A stretch of 64,000 nucleotides of DNA, taken from NCBI RefSeq assembly GCF_000826685.1, contig NZ_JROO01000042.1:51987-115986 (forward strand), read 5' to 3'. The notes below the pieces were generated by a model that was not told the DNA's origin, searched no databases, and saw nothing but the letters and a program-made list of their open reading frames with translations. This DNA comes from Streptomonospora alba (lineage in GTDB: Bacteria > Actinomycetota > Actinomycetes > Streptosporangiales > Streptosporangiaceae). Each line of letters starts with the position of its first letter. The first letter of the stretch is position 1. This document shows, in pieces, positions 7,766 through 17,497 of this stretch. The position numbers and the translations under genes were made by a program.

Positions 7766-8881
7766 TCACCGCCCTCCCTCGGCGCCGGCGTCTTCGAACG
7801 ACGCCAGATAGTCGGCGAACTCGGCCCGCTGCAGGTCGATCTGGGTGTTGGGTTCGGCGTAGACCTCGTGGAAGATGTCCAGCGGGGCCGGATCGGGCAG
7901 CGACCGGCACTCCGCGCGCAGCTGTTCGCCGAGGCGGTCGGCCTCGGACTCGACCTCGGTGAAGAAGTCGTCGCCTGCGATGCCCTGCGCCTGCATGTGG
8001 GCACGGAGCCGCAGAATGGGGTCCTTGGCCTTCCACTCCTCCAACTCGGCGGGCACCCGGTAGCGGGTGGGGTCGTCGTTGGTGGTGTGGGCGCCCATGC
8101 GGTAGGTGAACGCCTCGATCAGCATCGGCCCCTGGCCCTCGCGGGCCTGCTGCATGGCCTTGCGGGTGACCGCCAGGGAGGCGAGGACGTCGTTGCCGTC
8201 GATGCGCACGCCGGGGAAGCCGAACCCGGCCGCACGGCGGTACAGCGGGACGCGCATCTGGCGGTCCGGGGGCTCGGAGATGGCCCACTGGTTGTTCTGG
8301 CAGAAGAACACCACGGGGGCGTTGTTGACGGCGGCGAAGGTGAACGCCTCGCTGGTGTCGCCCTGGCTGCTCGCGCCGTCACCGAAGTAGGCGACGACCG
8401 CCGAGCCGTCCTCGCCGGTGGCGCCGTCGCGCTGGATGCCCATGGCGTAGCCGGTGGCGTGCAGCGTCTGGCTGCCGATGACGATGGTGTAGAGGTGCAG
8501 GCCGTACTGAGCGGGGTCCCAGCCGCCGTTGGTCACGCCGCGGAACAGGCCGAGCAGCTCCTTGGGCGCTACACCGCGCGCCCAGGCGACGCCGTGCTCG
8601 CGGTAGGAGGGGAAGGCCATGTCCTGCGGGCGCAGCGCGCGCGCAGAACCGATCTGAGCGGCCTCCTGACCCAGCAGCGAGGCCCAAAGGCCCAGTTCGC
8701 CCTGGCGCTGCAGCGCGACGGCCTCGGTGTCGACGCGGCGCACCAGGACCAGGTCGCGGTAGAGTCCGCGGATCTCCTCGGTGCTGATCTCCAGGGGATA
8801 GTCGGGGTGGTCGCGCAGCTCTCCGTCCGGGGTCAAGAGCTGGACGAGCTCGGGTTCTCCATGCGCGGTGTTGTTCGACAC
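7766..8881 (-). CDS. bkdA: 2-oxoisovalerate dehydrogenase E1 component, alpha subunit
   Basis: A 371-residue subunit, first gene of the operon. It binds thiamine diphosphate through the G-D-G-x(~26)-N-N motif seen as AYFGDGASSQGD ... FFCQNNQWAIS. The phosphorylation-loop-like region RMGAHTTNDDPTRYR is typical of E1alpha. I start it at GTG 8881 because GAGGAG lies 6 nt upstream; the frame stays open further upstream but that part has no E1 character. A likely -10 (TATACC on the minus strand, 8964-8969) would give a leader of about 75 nt. Confidence 0.94.
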   Translation of the reverse strand: MSNNTAHGEPELVQLLTPDGELRDHPDYPLEISTEEIRGLYRDLVLVRRVDTEAVALQRQGELGLWASLLGQEAAQIGSARALRPQDMAFPSYREHGVAWARGVAPKELLGLFRGVTNGGWDPAQYGLHLYTIVIGSQTLHATGYAMGIQRDGATGEDGSAVVAYFGDGASSQGDTSEAFTFAAVNNAPVVFFCQNNQWAISEPPDRQMRVPLYRRAAGFGFPGVRIDGNDVLASLAVTRKAMQQAREGQGPMLIEAFTYRMGAHTTNDDPTRYRVPAELEEWKAKDPILRLRAHMQAQGIAGDDFFTEVESEADRLGEQLRAECRSLPDPAPLDIFHEVYAEPNTQIDLQRAEFADYLASFEDAGAEGGR

Positions 8882-9348
8882 CTGTCGCTCCTCGGGTACT
8901 CGGGGCCGATTTCGCGGGGTACCACTACGTCGGCCGGATCTCTGCCGCTCACCCGGGGTAACGGGTATAGCGGACAGCCCTACCGACATCGTGACAGAAC
9001 TCACCGCCGACGGCGCAAGGGCCCAGCGCCGACTTTCATCCGCCGCCCCATCATGACCGAGACTCCTGAAACTGCAACTAGCAGGGCTTCCAAGTAAAAG
9101 CAAGGCCGTCCAAGGAAGAATTCGGACGGCCGAGAACCGGACGTGGGCGCCCTGGCGAGTGTCGTGTGACTGCGCAGCGGGACGTGATTACACAGAGCTA
9201 TCAGACTGGGCCGCTGATGGAAGGAGGCGGCCCCGCCGGCGGCCGGTCGCGGCGCCGGGCGGTCTCGCGCCCCGGGGCGGAGCCGCTTTCGGATGAGCGG
9301 CCGCCCTGCGCGTTCGGGGGCACGGCCTCGCCGGGTGCGCGCGGCGGG
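8882..9348. other. Intergenic region: BKD promoter and sigR terminator
   Basis: A 467 nt gap between the sigma factor stop and the E1alpha start, both on the minus strand. It holds a hairpin at 9104-9131 and a -10-like element for the operon at 8964-8969. The stretch 9188-9348, where rsrA would be expected after a sigR gene, has no zinc-motif (HxxxCxxC) coding frame. Confidence 0.6.
9104..9131 (-). terminator. Hairpin downstream of sigR-like gene
   Basis: GGCCGTCC at 9104-9111 pairs with GGACGGCC at 9124-9131 around a 12 nt loop. The sequence past it on the minus strand is A/T rich for this genome (TTTTACTTGG). Confidence 0.6.
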
Positions 9349-9927
9349 TCAGGCCGCGGCGCGGACACCGCGCTTCTTGGCGTAGTCGCCCAGCTGCTCG
9401 CGCAGCTGGCGGCGTGCGCGGTGGAGCCGCGACATGACGGTACCCAGCGGCGTGCCCATGCGGGCCGCCACCTCCTTGTAGGTGAAGCCCTCGACGTCGA
9501 TGAGGTAGACGACCAGGCGGAAGTCCTCCGGCAGCGCGGCCAGCGCGTGCCGGATCGCGGAGTCGGGCAGGCGGTCCAGCACCTCCGACTCGGCCGAGCG
9601 CGGCCCTGTGGAGGAGTGCGCCTCGGCGGCGGCGAGCTGCCAGTCCTTGATCTCGTCGGTGGAGTCCTGGCGGGGCTCGCGCTGCTTCTTGCGGTAGCCG
9701 TTGATGAAGGTGTTGGTCAGGATGCGGTAAAGCCACGCACGCAGGTTGGTGCCCGCTCGGAACTGATGGAAGTTGGCGAAGGCCTTCGCGAAGGTCTCCT
9801 GCACCAGATCCTCCGCGTCGGCGGAGTTGCGGGTCATGCGCAGCGCCGTGGGGTAAAGCTGATCGGCGTACGGGGTGACGGCGGTGGCGAAGTCGAGCTC
9901 TTCAGTGGACTCGGTGGATTCGCTCAT
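9349..9927 (-). CDS. sigR: ECF RNA polymerase sigma factor, SigR/SigH type
   Basis: About 192 residues. Sigma region 2 has [19 protein letters not shown] and [20 protein letters not shown], the latter nearly diagnostic of SigR of Streptomyces and SigH of mycobacteria; region 4 has [20 protein letters not shown]. In those relatives SigR drives thioredoxin, thiol and proteostasis genes under disulfide stress and is held by the zinc anti-sigma RsrA, coded right after it. Here no rsrA follows. ATG 9927 has GGAG 3 nt upstream; a TTG at 9951 is the alternative start, recalling the two SigR forms of S. coelicolor. Divergent from purS. Confidence 0.9.
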   Translation of the reverse strand: MSESTESTEELDFATAVTPYADQLYPTALRMTRNSADAEDLVQETFAKAFANFHQFRAGTNLRAWLYRILTNTFINGYRKKQREPRQDSTDEIKDWQLAAAEAHSSTGPRSAESEVLDRLPDSAIRHALAALPEDFRLVVYLIDVEGFTYKEVAARMGTPLGTVMSRLHRARRQLREQLGDYAKKRGVRAAA

Positions 9928-9951
9928 ACGCTCCAGGTCTATGGTCGTCAA

Positions 9952-10441
9952 ATCTCCCCCTTGGGACGACCGGCCTTGCTACTGATTCGGTAGACGCACG
10001 CAAAGACGCCCTATGATGACGCCGTCACGCGTGATGCTTGTCACCGAAGCTTCCAGTTGGAGTCCGCGGCGACTCGAGATCCGGTAAAAAGGACCGCGGA
10101 ACGCCTTCATGCGAGCGGATACGCACTGCCTCTCCGTCGGGACGACCGTCGACAACGGCGCGGGACGGATTCGAGCGGCGATGCGTCTCCCTGAGAGCGG
10201 GCGATAACGACGCCCAGGAGGAACCGGGACGCGGTGCGCCCCCTTGCAGGCCCTTCGAGGGTGGTTCGAGGGTGGCGGGTGTATCAATCGCACCCTCCTC
10301 CAGGATAGACGCCGACGCAACGGCCCGCACGGCGCCTCCTGGGTGCCGTACGCTTTCTGCTGCCCCGCCCCGCTACCCGCGGATGCGGCTCCATCGACCT
10401 CTGAACCGAACTCGCCGCCCGACCGATCAGTGGAGGACCCC
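9952..10441. other. Divergent sigR/purS intergenic region
   Basis: About 490 nt without a convincing gene. It must hold the promoters of sigR (minus) and of the purine genes (plus). I looked for a SigR-type GGAAT-N18-GTT promoter and for riboswitch cores (ZTP, PRPP, purine) and could not identify one. Confidence 0.4.
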
Positions 10442-10684
10442 GTGGCCCGCGTCGTGGTTGACGTCATGCTCAAGCCGGAGATCCTGGACCCCCAGGGCCA
10501 GGCCATCGCCGGCGCCTGCGAACGGCTCGGGTTCTCCGGAGTCCGCGGGATCCGCCAGGGCAAGCGCTTCGAGGTGGAGGTCGAGGGCGAGGCCGACGAA
10601 GCCAAGCTGGACGAGGTCCGGCGCATGGCCGAGACCCTGCTCGCCAATCCGGTCATCGAGGATTACTCGCTGCATGTGGGTTAG
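10442..10684 (+). CDS. purS: Phosphoribosylformylglycinamidine synthase subunit PurS
   Basis: An 80-residue protein with the PurS pattern: a beta strand VARVVVDVMLKPEILDPQG, then G-F-S-G-V-R-G-I-R-Q-G-K and a closing ...NPVIEDYSLHV. PurS forms a dimer that bridges PurQ and the short PurL in the fourth step of purine synthesis (FGAR to FGAM). GTG 10442 follows GGAGG. PurQ and PurL follow on the same strand, but separated by unrelated genes. Confidence 0.95.
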   Translation: MARVVVDVMLKPEILDPQGQAIAGACERLGFSGVRGIRQGKRFEVEVEGEADEAKLDEVRRMAETLLANPVIEDYSLHVG

Positions 10685-10865
10685 GACACGTCGAGCCGCC
10701 GCGCCGACGGTGACCTGAACCCGTCGCAGACGAGTGCCCAGGATTGCTCGCGCTGCGCGTTCGCCACGCCACCTGCCGCATACGGCCAACTCCGGCCCAT
10801 GTCCGTTTCGCAGGACGCACCCCGGGAAATCTTCACTGTGTGCCTACCGGTCGTGAGGGCTTGCG

Positions 10866-11318
10866 ATGGATGTGAAATTCTCGATTGCGCTCCCCCGACA
10901 GGCGTACACGGTGGCCGTGGTGCGGGAGTTCCTCGGGGAGGCGCTCCGCAGCACCGGCGTCTGCGCCGACTGCCGGTTCCCGATCCTCCTCGCCGCCTCC
11001 GAGGCCTGCGCCAACGCCGTCGATCACGGAGCCCCGTCCTGCGGCTACCAGGTCACGATCCGGGTCCACACCGACACCTGCGACCTTGAGGTCGCCCATA
11101 AAGGGCCCGGATTCAACCCCTCCCGGGTGCCCCTGCCAGACATCGAAGCCGAGTCGGGCAGGGGCCTTCTTCTGATGCGCCAGGTCATGGAGGACGTCTC
11201 GGTCTCCGCCGATCCCGACGGCAGCACCCGGCTGCACATGGCCAAGCGTTTCAGCCAGTGCCGTCCCGGTCCGCCCGAGCACGGCGAGTGGAGCCGCCTG
11301 GAGCCGGTCCTGCGCTGA
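10866..11318 (+). CDS. RsbW-like ATP-binding anti-sigma/regulatory protein
   Basis: A 150-residue GHKL ATPase (HATPase_c_2 type). The N box is LAASEACANAVDHG (ExxxNAxxH-like), and the G2 box is SGRGLLLMRQVMEDV. A Cys pair (CADC) lies between. Such single-domain kinases in actinomycetes act as anti-sigma factors or phosphorylate STAS proteins; the partner is not in this window. It sits between purS and purQ, which is unusual. ATG 10866 has GAGGG upstream at 6 nt. It could also be a free-standing regulator with its own promoter, since 181 nt separate it from purS. Confidence 0.85.
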   Translation: MDVKFSIALPRQAYTVAVVREFLGEALRSTGVCADCRFPILLAASEACANAVDHGAPSCGYQVTIRVHTDTCDLEVAHKGPGFNPSRVPLPDIEAESGRGLLLMRQVMEDVSVSADPDGSTRLHMAKRFSQCRPGPPEHGEWSRLEPVLR

Positions 11319-11425
11319 ACCCCGGCGCCGAGACCAGCAGGTAACCTCGGAAGCGGAAAGCGTCGGCGGCGGTCCGGCCGCACCCGGCGCCCGGCTCCCA
11401 TCCGACCGATATCCGGAGAGTGCCC

Positions 11426-12130
11426 ATGACAGCCCGTGTGGGCGTCGTCACCTTCCCCGGCTCCCTGGACGACAGGGACGCCGAACGCGCCGTCCGCCTC
11501 GCCGGCGCCCGCCCCGTCTCGCTTTGGCACGACGAGCCCGACCTGCGAGGAGTCGACGCCGTCGTGCTGCCCGGCGGGTTCTCCTACGGCGACTACCTGC
11601 GCTGCGGTGCCATCGCCCGCTTCGCCCCGGTCATGAACGAGTTGGTACCGGCCGCCCGCTCGGGCGCGCTGCCGGTGCTGGGCATCTGCAACGGGTTCCA
11701 GGTCCTGTGCGAGAGCCACCTGCTGCCGGGCGCGCTGACCCGCAACAGCTCGCTGCGGTTCATCAACCGCGCGCAGCCTGTGCGGATCGAGTCCACCGCC
11801 ACGGCTTGGACCAACCGCTACACCGCAGGCGAGGAGATCCGCATCGTCCTCAAGAGCGGCGAGGGCAACTTCGTCGCCGACGACGCCACGCTGGACGAGC
11901 TGGAGCGTTCGGGCCGCGTGGTCGCCCGTTACGCGGGCGACGCGCCCAACGGCGCACGCCGCGGCATCGCCGGCGTCAGCAACGAGCACGGCAACGTGGT
12001 CGGTCTGATGCCCCACCCTGAGCACGCCGTGGAGGAGCTGACCGGCCCCTCGACCGACGGGCTCGATTTCTTCACCTCCCTCCTCGCGCACTTGGAATCC
12101 AGCCCCGCGGCGCCCGCCGCGATCGGCTGA
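11426..12130 (+). CDS. purQ: Phosphoribosylformylglycinamidine synthase subunit PurQ (glutaminase)
   Basis: A 234-residue class I glutamine amidotransferase that feeds ammonia to PurL. The catalytic Cys lies in [11 protein letters not shown], and the His/Glu pair in [10 protein letters not shown]-terminal [15 protein letters not shown] is typical of PurQ. I start at ATG 11426 with GGAG 7 nt upstream; a GTG two codons earlier is possible. Confidence 0.96.
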   Translation: MTARVGVVTFPGSLDDRDAERAVRLAGARPVSLWHDEPDLRGVDAVVLPGGFSYGDYLRCGAIARFAPVMNELVPAARSGALPVLGICNGFQVLCESHLLPGALTRNSSLRFINRAQPVRIESTATAWTNRYTAGEEIRIVLKSGEGNFVADDATLDELERSGRVVARYAGDAPNGARRGIAGVSNEHGNVVGLMPHPEHAVEELTGPSTDGLDFFTSLLAHLESSPAAPAAIG

Positions 12131-12159
12131 GACCGCCGACGCGACGTCCGGGGGACGGT

Positions 12160-12690
12160 ATGCGCTTGATGGACCAACTGCGGTCGCGGACGACCATGGT
12201 GGTGCTTGCCGCCGTGGTGACAGTGGCACTGGTCGCCACAGGAGCGGTCGGCCTGATCAGATCGCTCAACAGCCCTGACTCCGCCCCGGCGGCAGGGCAG
12301 AGCGGCCCGCCGGGGAGCGTCTCCTCGCCGGCGGCGGCTCCCGAGATGAACAAGCTGGGCAAGGCTCCCGACGACGTGTCCTACACCGACTTCGGCGAGC
12401 AGTGCCCGGACGTGGAGTGCGTACGCATCGTCGGCGTCGCCTTGCAGGACGGCAGTGCCGAGCAGGGCTCCGACAAGGCCACCGAGAAGGCGATCGACAC
12501 GGTCTTCACCCACCTGCTCGACCAGGGCTGGGGACGGGTGCTGCCCAACGAGGAGGCCGACCCCGAGGACGTTCCGCTCGGTGAGGGCTACCTCTCCGAC
12601 GGGCAGGTGCTGATCACGGCCACCCCGGTGGACGCGCCCGACGCCAGCGCCGGCCTGATGCTGATGCACGCCCAGGCGCCCGGGTCCTGA
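12160..12690 (+). CDS. Membrane-anchored exported protein of unknown function
   Basis: A 176-residue protein between purQ and purL. Residues about 12-36 are a single hydrophobic anchor or uncleaved signal ([20 protein letters not shown]), with Arg residues before it, then a Ser/Pro/Ala-rich linker and an acidic extracytoplasmic domain of about 110 residues with one Cys pair (CPDVEC). No lipobox. No known family recognised. The position inside the purine cluster, 30 nt after purQ, suggests co-transcription and not necessarily a shared role. Confidence 0.75.
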   Translation: MRLMDQLRSRTTMVVLAAVVTVALVATGAVGLIRSLNSPDSAPAAGQSGPPGSVSSPAAAPEMNKLGKAPDDVSYTDFGEQCPDVECVRIVGVALQDGSAEQGSDKATEKAIDTVFTHLLDQGWGRVLPNEEADPEDVPLGEGYLSDGQVLITATPVDAPDASAGLMLMHAQAPGS

Positions 12691-12772
12691 ACGCGCGCGT
12701 CCCGGGAGCCGATCCCCCTCCTCCTCCGAACCGCAGACACCCCGCCGAGCACGCCCGAACGGAAAGCACCGC

Positions 12773-15076
12773 ATGCCCGAACAGCCCCAGCCGGACACCG
12801 TCGCCGCCGCGCAGCGCACCCCCGAAACCCCCCAGCCCTACGCCGAGCTGGGGGTGGCCGACGACGAGTACGCGCGCATCCGCTCCATCCTGGGCCGCCG
12901 CCCCACGGCCGCCGAACTGGCGATCTACTCGGTGATGTGGAGCGAGCACTGCTCCTACAAGAGCTCCAAGGTCCATCTGCGCCAGTTCGGGGAGAAGGCT
13001 CCGCACAGCGATGCGCTGCTGGTCGGCATGGGCGAGAACGCGGGAGTGGTCGACGTCGGCGACGGCCGCGCCGTCACCTTCAAGATCGAGTCGCACAACC
13101 ACCCCTCATACGTCGAGCCGCACCAGGGCGCGGCCACGGGCGTGGGCGGCATCGTCCGCGACATCCTGACCATGGGCGCGCGGCCCGTAGCGGTGATGGA
13201 CGCGCTGCGCTTCGGGCCGCTGGAGGCCGACGACACCCGCCGTGTGCTTCCCGGCGTGGTCTCGGGCATCTCCTTCTACGGCAACTGCCTGGGCCTGCCC
13301 AACATCGGCGGCGAGTTGGGCTTCGACGCCGGATACGCGCGGAACCCGCTCGTCAACGCGCTGTGCGTGGGCGTGATGGGCCACGAGGACATCCAGCTCG
13401 CCCAGGCGCCGGGCCCGGGCAACAAGGTGGTGCTCTTCGGCGCCACCACCGGTCCCGACGGCATCGGCGGCGCATCGGTACTGGCCAGTGCCAACTTCGA
13501 CGACGAGAGCCACGCCAAGCGCCCCAGCGTGCAGGTGGGCGACCCGTTCCTGGAGAAGCTGCTGGTGGAATGCAGCCTGGAGCTGTTCCGCGACCGGCTG
13601 GTCGTGGGCATCCAGGACCTCGGCGCGGCCGGGGTCTCGTGCGCCACCACCGAGTTGGCCGCCGGCGGCACCGGCGGCATGCGCATCGAACTCGACAGGG
13701 TGCCGCTGCGCGACTCCACGCTCACTCCGGAGGAGATCCTGATGAGTGAGTCGCAGGAGCGCATGATGGCCGTGGTCGAGCCGGGCAGCCTCGACGCGTT
13801 CATGGACACCTGCGCCAAGTGGAACATCCAGGCCAGCGTCATCGGCGAGGTCACCGACGTCACCTCCGAGGAGGCCGAGCGCGGCGGACGGCTGGTGATG
13901 ACCTGGAACGGCGAGACGGTGGTCGACCTGCCCCCGCGCACCGCCTCCGACGAAGGCCCGGTCTACGAACGCCCCTACGCGCGCCCCGCCGAGCAGGACG
14001 CGCTGCAGGCCGACACCCCCGGCACCCTGGCGCGGCCCGACGACGACGAGGAGCTGCGCGCGCAGCTGCTCGACGTGCTCGCGGCCCCGGGCGTCTGCGC
14101 CCCCTCCTGGGTCACCGAGCAGTACGACAGCTACGTCAGGGGCGACACCGTGCTCTCGGCGCCCCACGACGCCGGCATGGTCCGGGTGGGCGACGACGGC
14201 GACCGCGGCATCGCGCTGGCCACCGACGGCAACGGCCGCTACGCGCGTCTGGACCCCTACACCGGCACCCAGGCCGCCTTCGCCGAGGCCTACCGCAACG
14301 TCGCCGCCTCCGGTGCCCGCCCGCTGGCGGTCACCAACTGCCTGAACTTCGGCTCACCGGAGGACCCGGGAGTGATGTGGCAGTTCGCGGAGTCCACCCG
14401 CGGCCTGGCCGACGCCTGCCAGAAGCTGGGCACCCCGGTCACCGGCGGCAACGTCAGCTTCTACAACCAGACCGGGGACGCCGCCATCAATCCCACCCCG
14501 GTGATCGGCGTACTCGGGGTGATCGACGACGTCCACTCGCGGCCCACCAGCGCGTTCCCGCGCAACGGCGAGGGCTCGCGCATCATGCTGCTGGGCAGCA
14601 CCACCGAGGAACTGGGCGGTTCGGTCTGGGCCGAGGTCGTCCACAGCCACCTCGGCGGCCTGCCGCCTCAGGTGGACCTGGACGCCGAGGCCGCGCTGGC
14701 CCGTCTGCTGGCCGCGGCGGTCGACGACCAGCTGCTGACCACCGTGCACGACCTCTCCGACGGCGGCCTGGCCGTCGCGCTGGCGGAATCGGCGCTGCGC
14801 GGCGGAGTGGGCTGCTCGGTGCACCTGGACGACGACCCCTTCACAGCGCTGTTCAGCGAGTCGGGGGCCCGCGCGATCGTGGTCGCCGGCCCGGAGGAGG
14901 ACGGGGACGCCTTCGCCCGGCTGTGCCGCAAGCACCATGTTCCCGCGGCCGAGATCGGCGTCGTGGGCGGCGGGTCGATGACCGTCACCCATCCCGACGG
15001 CGGGTTCAGCATCGGCCTGAAGACGCTGGGCACGGCCTACGGGTCGACGCTTCCGGGGGTTCTCGGAGACGAATAG
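12773..15076 (+). CDS. purL: Phosphoribosylformylglycinamidine synthase subunit PurL (small type)
   Basis: A 767-residue ATP-dependent FGAM synthase of the short, three-subunit type. The N-terminal signature [12 protein letters not shown] is followed by [10 protein letters not shown] with the substrate His and by [13 protein letters not shown]. The duplicated AIR-synthase-like halves are visible, the second with [10 protein letters not shown] and [10 protein letters not shown]. It works with PurS and PurQ encoded just upstream. ATG 12773 has a GGAAAG sequence 6 nt before it. Confidence 0.97.
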   Translation: MPEQPQPDTVAAAQRTPETPQPYAELGVADDEYARIRSILGRRPTAAELAIYSVMWSEHCSYKSSKVHLRQFGEKAPHSDALLVGMGENAGVVDVGDGRAVTFKIESHNHPSYVEPHQGAATGVGGIVRDILTMGARPVAVMDALRFGPLEADDTRRVLPGVVSGISFYGNCLGLPNIGGELGFDAGYARNPLVNALCVGVMGHEDIQLAQAPGPGNKVVLFGATTGPDGIGGASVLASANFDDESHAKRPSVQVGDPFLEKLLVECSLELFRDRLVVGIQDLGAAGVSCATTELAAGGTGGMRIELDRVPLRDSTLTPEEILMSESQERMMAVVEPGSLDAFMDTCAKWNIQASVIGEVTDVTSEEAERGGRLVMTWNGETVVDLPPRTASDEGPVYERPYARPAEQDALQADTPGTLARPDDDEELRAQLLDVLAAPGVCAPSWVTEQYDSYVRGDTVLSAPHDAGMVRVGDDGDRGIALATDGNGRYARLDPYTGTQAAFAEAYRNVAASGARPLAVTNCLNFGSPEDPGVMWQFAESTRGLADACQKLGTPVTGGNVSFYNQTGDAAINPTPVIGVLGVIDDVHSRPTSAFPRNGEGSRIMLLGSTTEELGGSVWAEVVHSHLGGLPPQVDLDAEAALARLLAAAVDDQLLTTVHDLSDGGLAVALAESALRGGVGCSVHLDDDPFTALFSESGARAIVVAGPEEDGDAFARLCRKHHVPAAEIGVVGGGSMTVTHPDGGFSIGLKTLGTAYGSTLPGVLGDE

Positions 15077-15166
15077 GAGGAGGCGGGGCGCGCCGGGATC
15101 GCCCTGAGGGCTCCGCGTCATGCTCCGCTGTGGCGCTCCTGGTGGAACCGGCTCCAGCGGCCCAGA

Positions 15167-15190
15167 GGGGCCCGGCGTTCCGGGCTCCCC
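15167..15190. terminator. Hairpin between purL and the convergent small gene
   Basis: GGGGCCCGG, a CGTT loop and CCGGGctCCCC form a 5+4 bp stem with a two-base bulge. It is positioned between convergent genes and could stop both transcripts. Confidence 0.55.
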
Positions 15191-15205
15191 CGGGCCGCGG
15201 CCCGC

Positions 15206-15415
15206 CTACCGGCCGCGCCGCTCGTCCTCCGGCAGCTCGGCGTCGGAGTCGATGGCCGCCGGGTCGGTGGCCGCTTCCCCTTCGTCGGTGACGGTGGGCT
15301 CGGGCTCACGCTCCTCTTGGGCGCGGGTGGGCTTGTCGCCCTTCAGCATGCCCTGGATCTCGCTCTCGATCTCGTCGTCGAGCTTCGGGCTGTGCTTGTC
15401 GCTGCCTTGTGCCAT
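15206..15415 (-). CDS. Small acidic conserved protein
   Basis: A 69-residue, strongly acidic, low-complexity protein: about one third Asp and Glu, few hydrophobic residues, no membrane segment. The start (MAQGSDKHSP-KLDDE) resembles short conserved actinobacterial proteins that begin with a similar SDKHSPRLDE motif (recalled). Likely disordered. Function unknown. Convergent with purL, and divergent from the Rv2629-like gene. Confidence 0.7.
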   Translation of the reverse strand: MAQGSDKHSPKLDDEIESEIQGMLKGDKPTRAQEEREPEPTVTDEGEAATDPAAIDSDAELPEDERRGR

Positions 15416-15675
15416 CGCGCGCCTCCATACCGGTCATCGGCGCAGTCATTCCTGCTTACAGGTCCGCGGCTACCCGCCGACCCGCCCGGACAAACGGCAC
15501 GCGGCGGCCGCGGCGAGCCGCGGCGACGAGTGGCCGCTCTCCCGCATGCGCCCCGCCGCCTCGGGCAGTGGCGCTGGCAGGGCGCGCCGGCCACGCGCCG
15601 AGCGCGGCCGCGTTGCCAGCGACAGCACAGCAGCGTCGGGAGGTGAGAGGGCCGTCCAGCTGCGGCCCGATCAAC

Positions 15676-16782
15676 ATGGATCTGCGATTTCTGGAACCGT
15701 TGTACCGTGCGCCCGGTCCGGTCGCTTCGGTCTACATGGACACCACCCGCGCCACCGAGAACGCCGTGCACGAGATCGGCCTGCGCTGGCGCGGGCTCCG
15801 CGAGGAGCTGTCGGAGAGCGGCGCCGACGAGGCGACGCTGAAGGCGCTCGACTCCGCGGCGGGCGGAGTGTCGGGCATCCCGGGCCCACAAGGCGAGGCG
15901 CTGTTCGCCGCGGACGGCGAGCTGATCGCGGCTTACACCCTTTCGAGCCCGCCGTCGCGGAACCGCGCGTCTCTGCTGCCGGTGCCCGACCCCATCGAGC
16001 TCGTCTCCGACCTCGACGACGGCCTGCCCTATGTGGTGGTGGCCCTGGACCGCGAGGGCGCCGACATCTACGCCTACCCCGCCTACGGCAGCCTCTCCGA
16101 GGAGCGCCACACGAGCGGGGCGACACTGCACATCAACAAGGTGCCCACCGGCGGCTGGCGGCAGAAGCACCACCAGCGCCATACCGAGGAGGTGTGGTTC
16201 GCCAACGCCGCCGAGGTCGCCCACGACGTCGAGGAGGCGGTCAAGAACGTCCAGGCGGCGGCGGTGTTCGTCGGCGGCGACGAACGCGCGCTGGGCAAGG
16301 TGCGCGAGCACCTTCACCACAGCACGGCCGAGATGCTCATCGAGCTCTCCGGCGGCGGCCGCGGCGACCCGGACGCGATCGCCGAGCTGCGCAAGTCCGT
16401 GGAGGAAGGGCTGCGCCGCACCGCAGTCGTCCTGCGGTCGGGCCTGATGGAGCAGTACGCCCAGGACCTCAACCGGGAGGGGCGGGCCGTCCAAGGGCTC
16501 TCCGCGACGTGCGAGGCGCTGCGCTCGGGGCAGGTGGGCCGCCTGCTGCTGGCCGGCGACCGCACCGACGAACCCACGTTGTGGGCGTCTGCATCGGATC
16601 CGCTGGAGACGGCCGAGGACCGCAGCAGGATGACCGATCCGGCCGAGGCGTTCGAGGCGCCGGCCAGCTCGCTGCTGCTGCGGGCCGCGCAGGCCACCAG
16701 CGCGGCGTTCACCCGGCTGCCCGATTCGGGCGACGCGCAGGACGGCGCCGGCGCGTTCCTGCGGTTCTCCGCGGCACCCTGA
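15676..16782 (+). CDS. Rv2629-like protein, bacterial release-factor-like (baeRF) family
   Basis: A 368-residue protein that matches the actinobacterial Rv2629 family from start (MDLRFLEPLYRAPGPVASVYMDTTR) to end. The middle carries an eRF1-like domain with VALDREGADIYAY and the block GGWRQKHHQRHTEEVWFANA, and a C-terminal L7Ae-like region (RLLLAGDRTDEPTLW). The family has been grouped with archaeo-eukaryotic release factors (baeRF) and may act on stalled ribosomes; in mycobacteria it is linked to dormancy. No direct proof here. No clear Shine-Dalgarno sequence precedes ATG 15676. Confidence 0.8.
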   Translation: MDLRFLEPLYRAPGPVASVYMDTTRATENAVHEIGLRWRGLREELSESGADEATLKALDSAAGGVSGIPGPQGEALFAADGELIAAYTLSSPPSRNRASLLPVPDPIELVSDLDDGLPYVVVALDREGADIYAYPAYGSLSEERHTSGATLHINKVPTGGWRQKHHQRHTEEVWFANAAEVAHDVEEAVKNVQAAAVFVGGDERALGKVREHLHHSTAEMLIELSGGGRGDPDAIAELRKSVEEGLRRTAVVLRSGLMEQYAQDLNREGRAVQGLSATCEALRSGQVGRLLLAGDRTDEPTLWASASDPLETAEDRSRMTDPAEAFEAPASSLLLRAAQATSAAFTRLPDSGDAQDGAGAFLRFSAAP

Positions 16783-16910
16783 GCCGGTCCGGGCGCGGGG
16801 CGCGGCCGCAGGCGCCTCGTTACGATGATCCCGACGGGAAACCGGCCGCGGGCACGCGACGCTCAGCGTGGTCCGTCGGGGATGGCACCACGGGCACGGG
16901 AGGGCGCGGG

Positions 16911-17141
16911 ATGGGTCGCCGTGGGCGGCTGAAGGGGCCGATGGGCAGCCACGAACGCCCGGCCAGCCCGTTGCTCTTCCGGCTCGTACTGGCCGTATTC
17001 GGGCTGGTCGTCCTGATCGCGGGCGCCGTACTGGCTGCGGTTGCGGGATCGGCTCCGCTGACCGTCGTGCTCTCGGCGGGGGCGGTCGCGGCGGCGCTGA
17101 ACGTCTACTGGGTCGCCTTGCGCCGCCGCTACGAACGCTGA
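16911..17141 (+). CDS. Small two-helix membrane protein
   Basis: A 76-residue protein: basic N-terminus (MGRRGRLKGPMGSHERP), two hydrophobic helices at about 23-45 and 48-68 and a basic C-terminal tail (RRRYER). Positive residues at both ends place both termini in the cytoplasm. It resembles the short DUF6343-type proteins of actinomycetes in layout, but I cannot confirm the family. Too short for function prediction. Confidence 0.6.
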   Translation: MGRRGRLKGPMGSHERPASPLLFRLVLAVFGLVVLIAGAVLAAVAGSAPLTVVLSAGAVAAALNVYWVALRRRYER

Positions 17142-17497
17142 GCGGGCACCGAGGCGTACCGGTCCCGGCTCGGTGCTCGACTCCCGCCGGGTCCGCGAGC
17201 TCAAGCACCCGCGGACGGCGGATCACCCTCAGGCGCTCTCGGGGATCCGCTCCCGCCAGGCCTCCTCGTCCTCCCCGGCCCGGGTCTTGGCGGCCTCTTC
17301 GACCGACATGCCCTCGTCGGCGATCACGGTCGCGACTCGTCCTGGTCGGCGTCGGTCCGGTTCCCGTTCTTCGGCATTCGGCAGGCCGGGGAGTCGTCCT
17401 CGGCGAAGCCCGTGCGGAAGATCTTGTTCAGGTCGTACTCCGCGTGGTCGCCGGCGCCGCGGCCGTGCAGGCGTTCGGAGCGAAGGCCGGGGCGGGT
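17142..17497. other. Region without a clear gene, possible gene remnant
   Basis: The 356 nt past the dehydrogenase terminator have no complete gene I can defend. Two minus-strand fragments look protein-like: one frame with EYDLNKIFRTGFAEDDSP (about 17.34-17.45 kb), and a second frame with MSVEEAAKTRAGEDEEAW ending at about 17.23 kb. They are in different frames and separated by a stop, as in a decayed or frameshifted small gene. Confidence 0.35.

Noticed and set aside
4869..7811. A 980-codon plus-strand open frame across the BKD operon
   Set aside because: It is antisense to three clear enzyme genes and is rich in Arg, Gly and Leu without any motif. High-GC DNA often leaves the complementary frame open.
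9053..9097. A 14-residue plus-strand peptide frame before the terminator hairpin
   Set aside because: No ribosome site, antisense to the leader region of the BKD operon, and too short to judge.
9952..10441. Purine- or ZTP-type riboswitch before purS
   Set aside because: No recognisable aptamer core; simple promoter DNA explains the gap.
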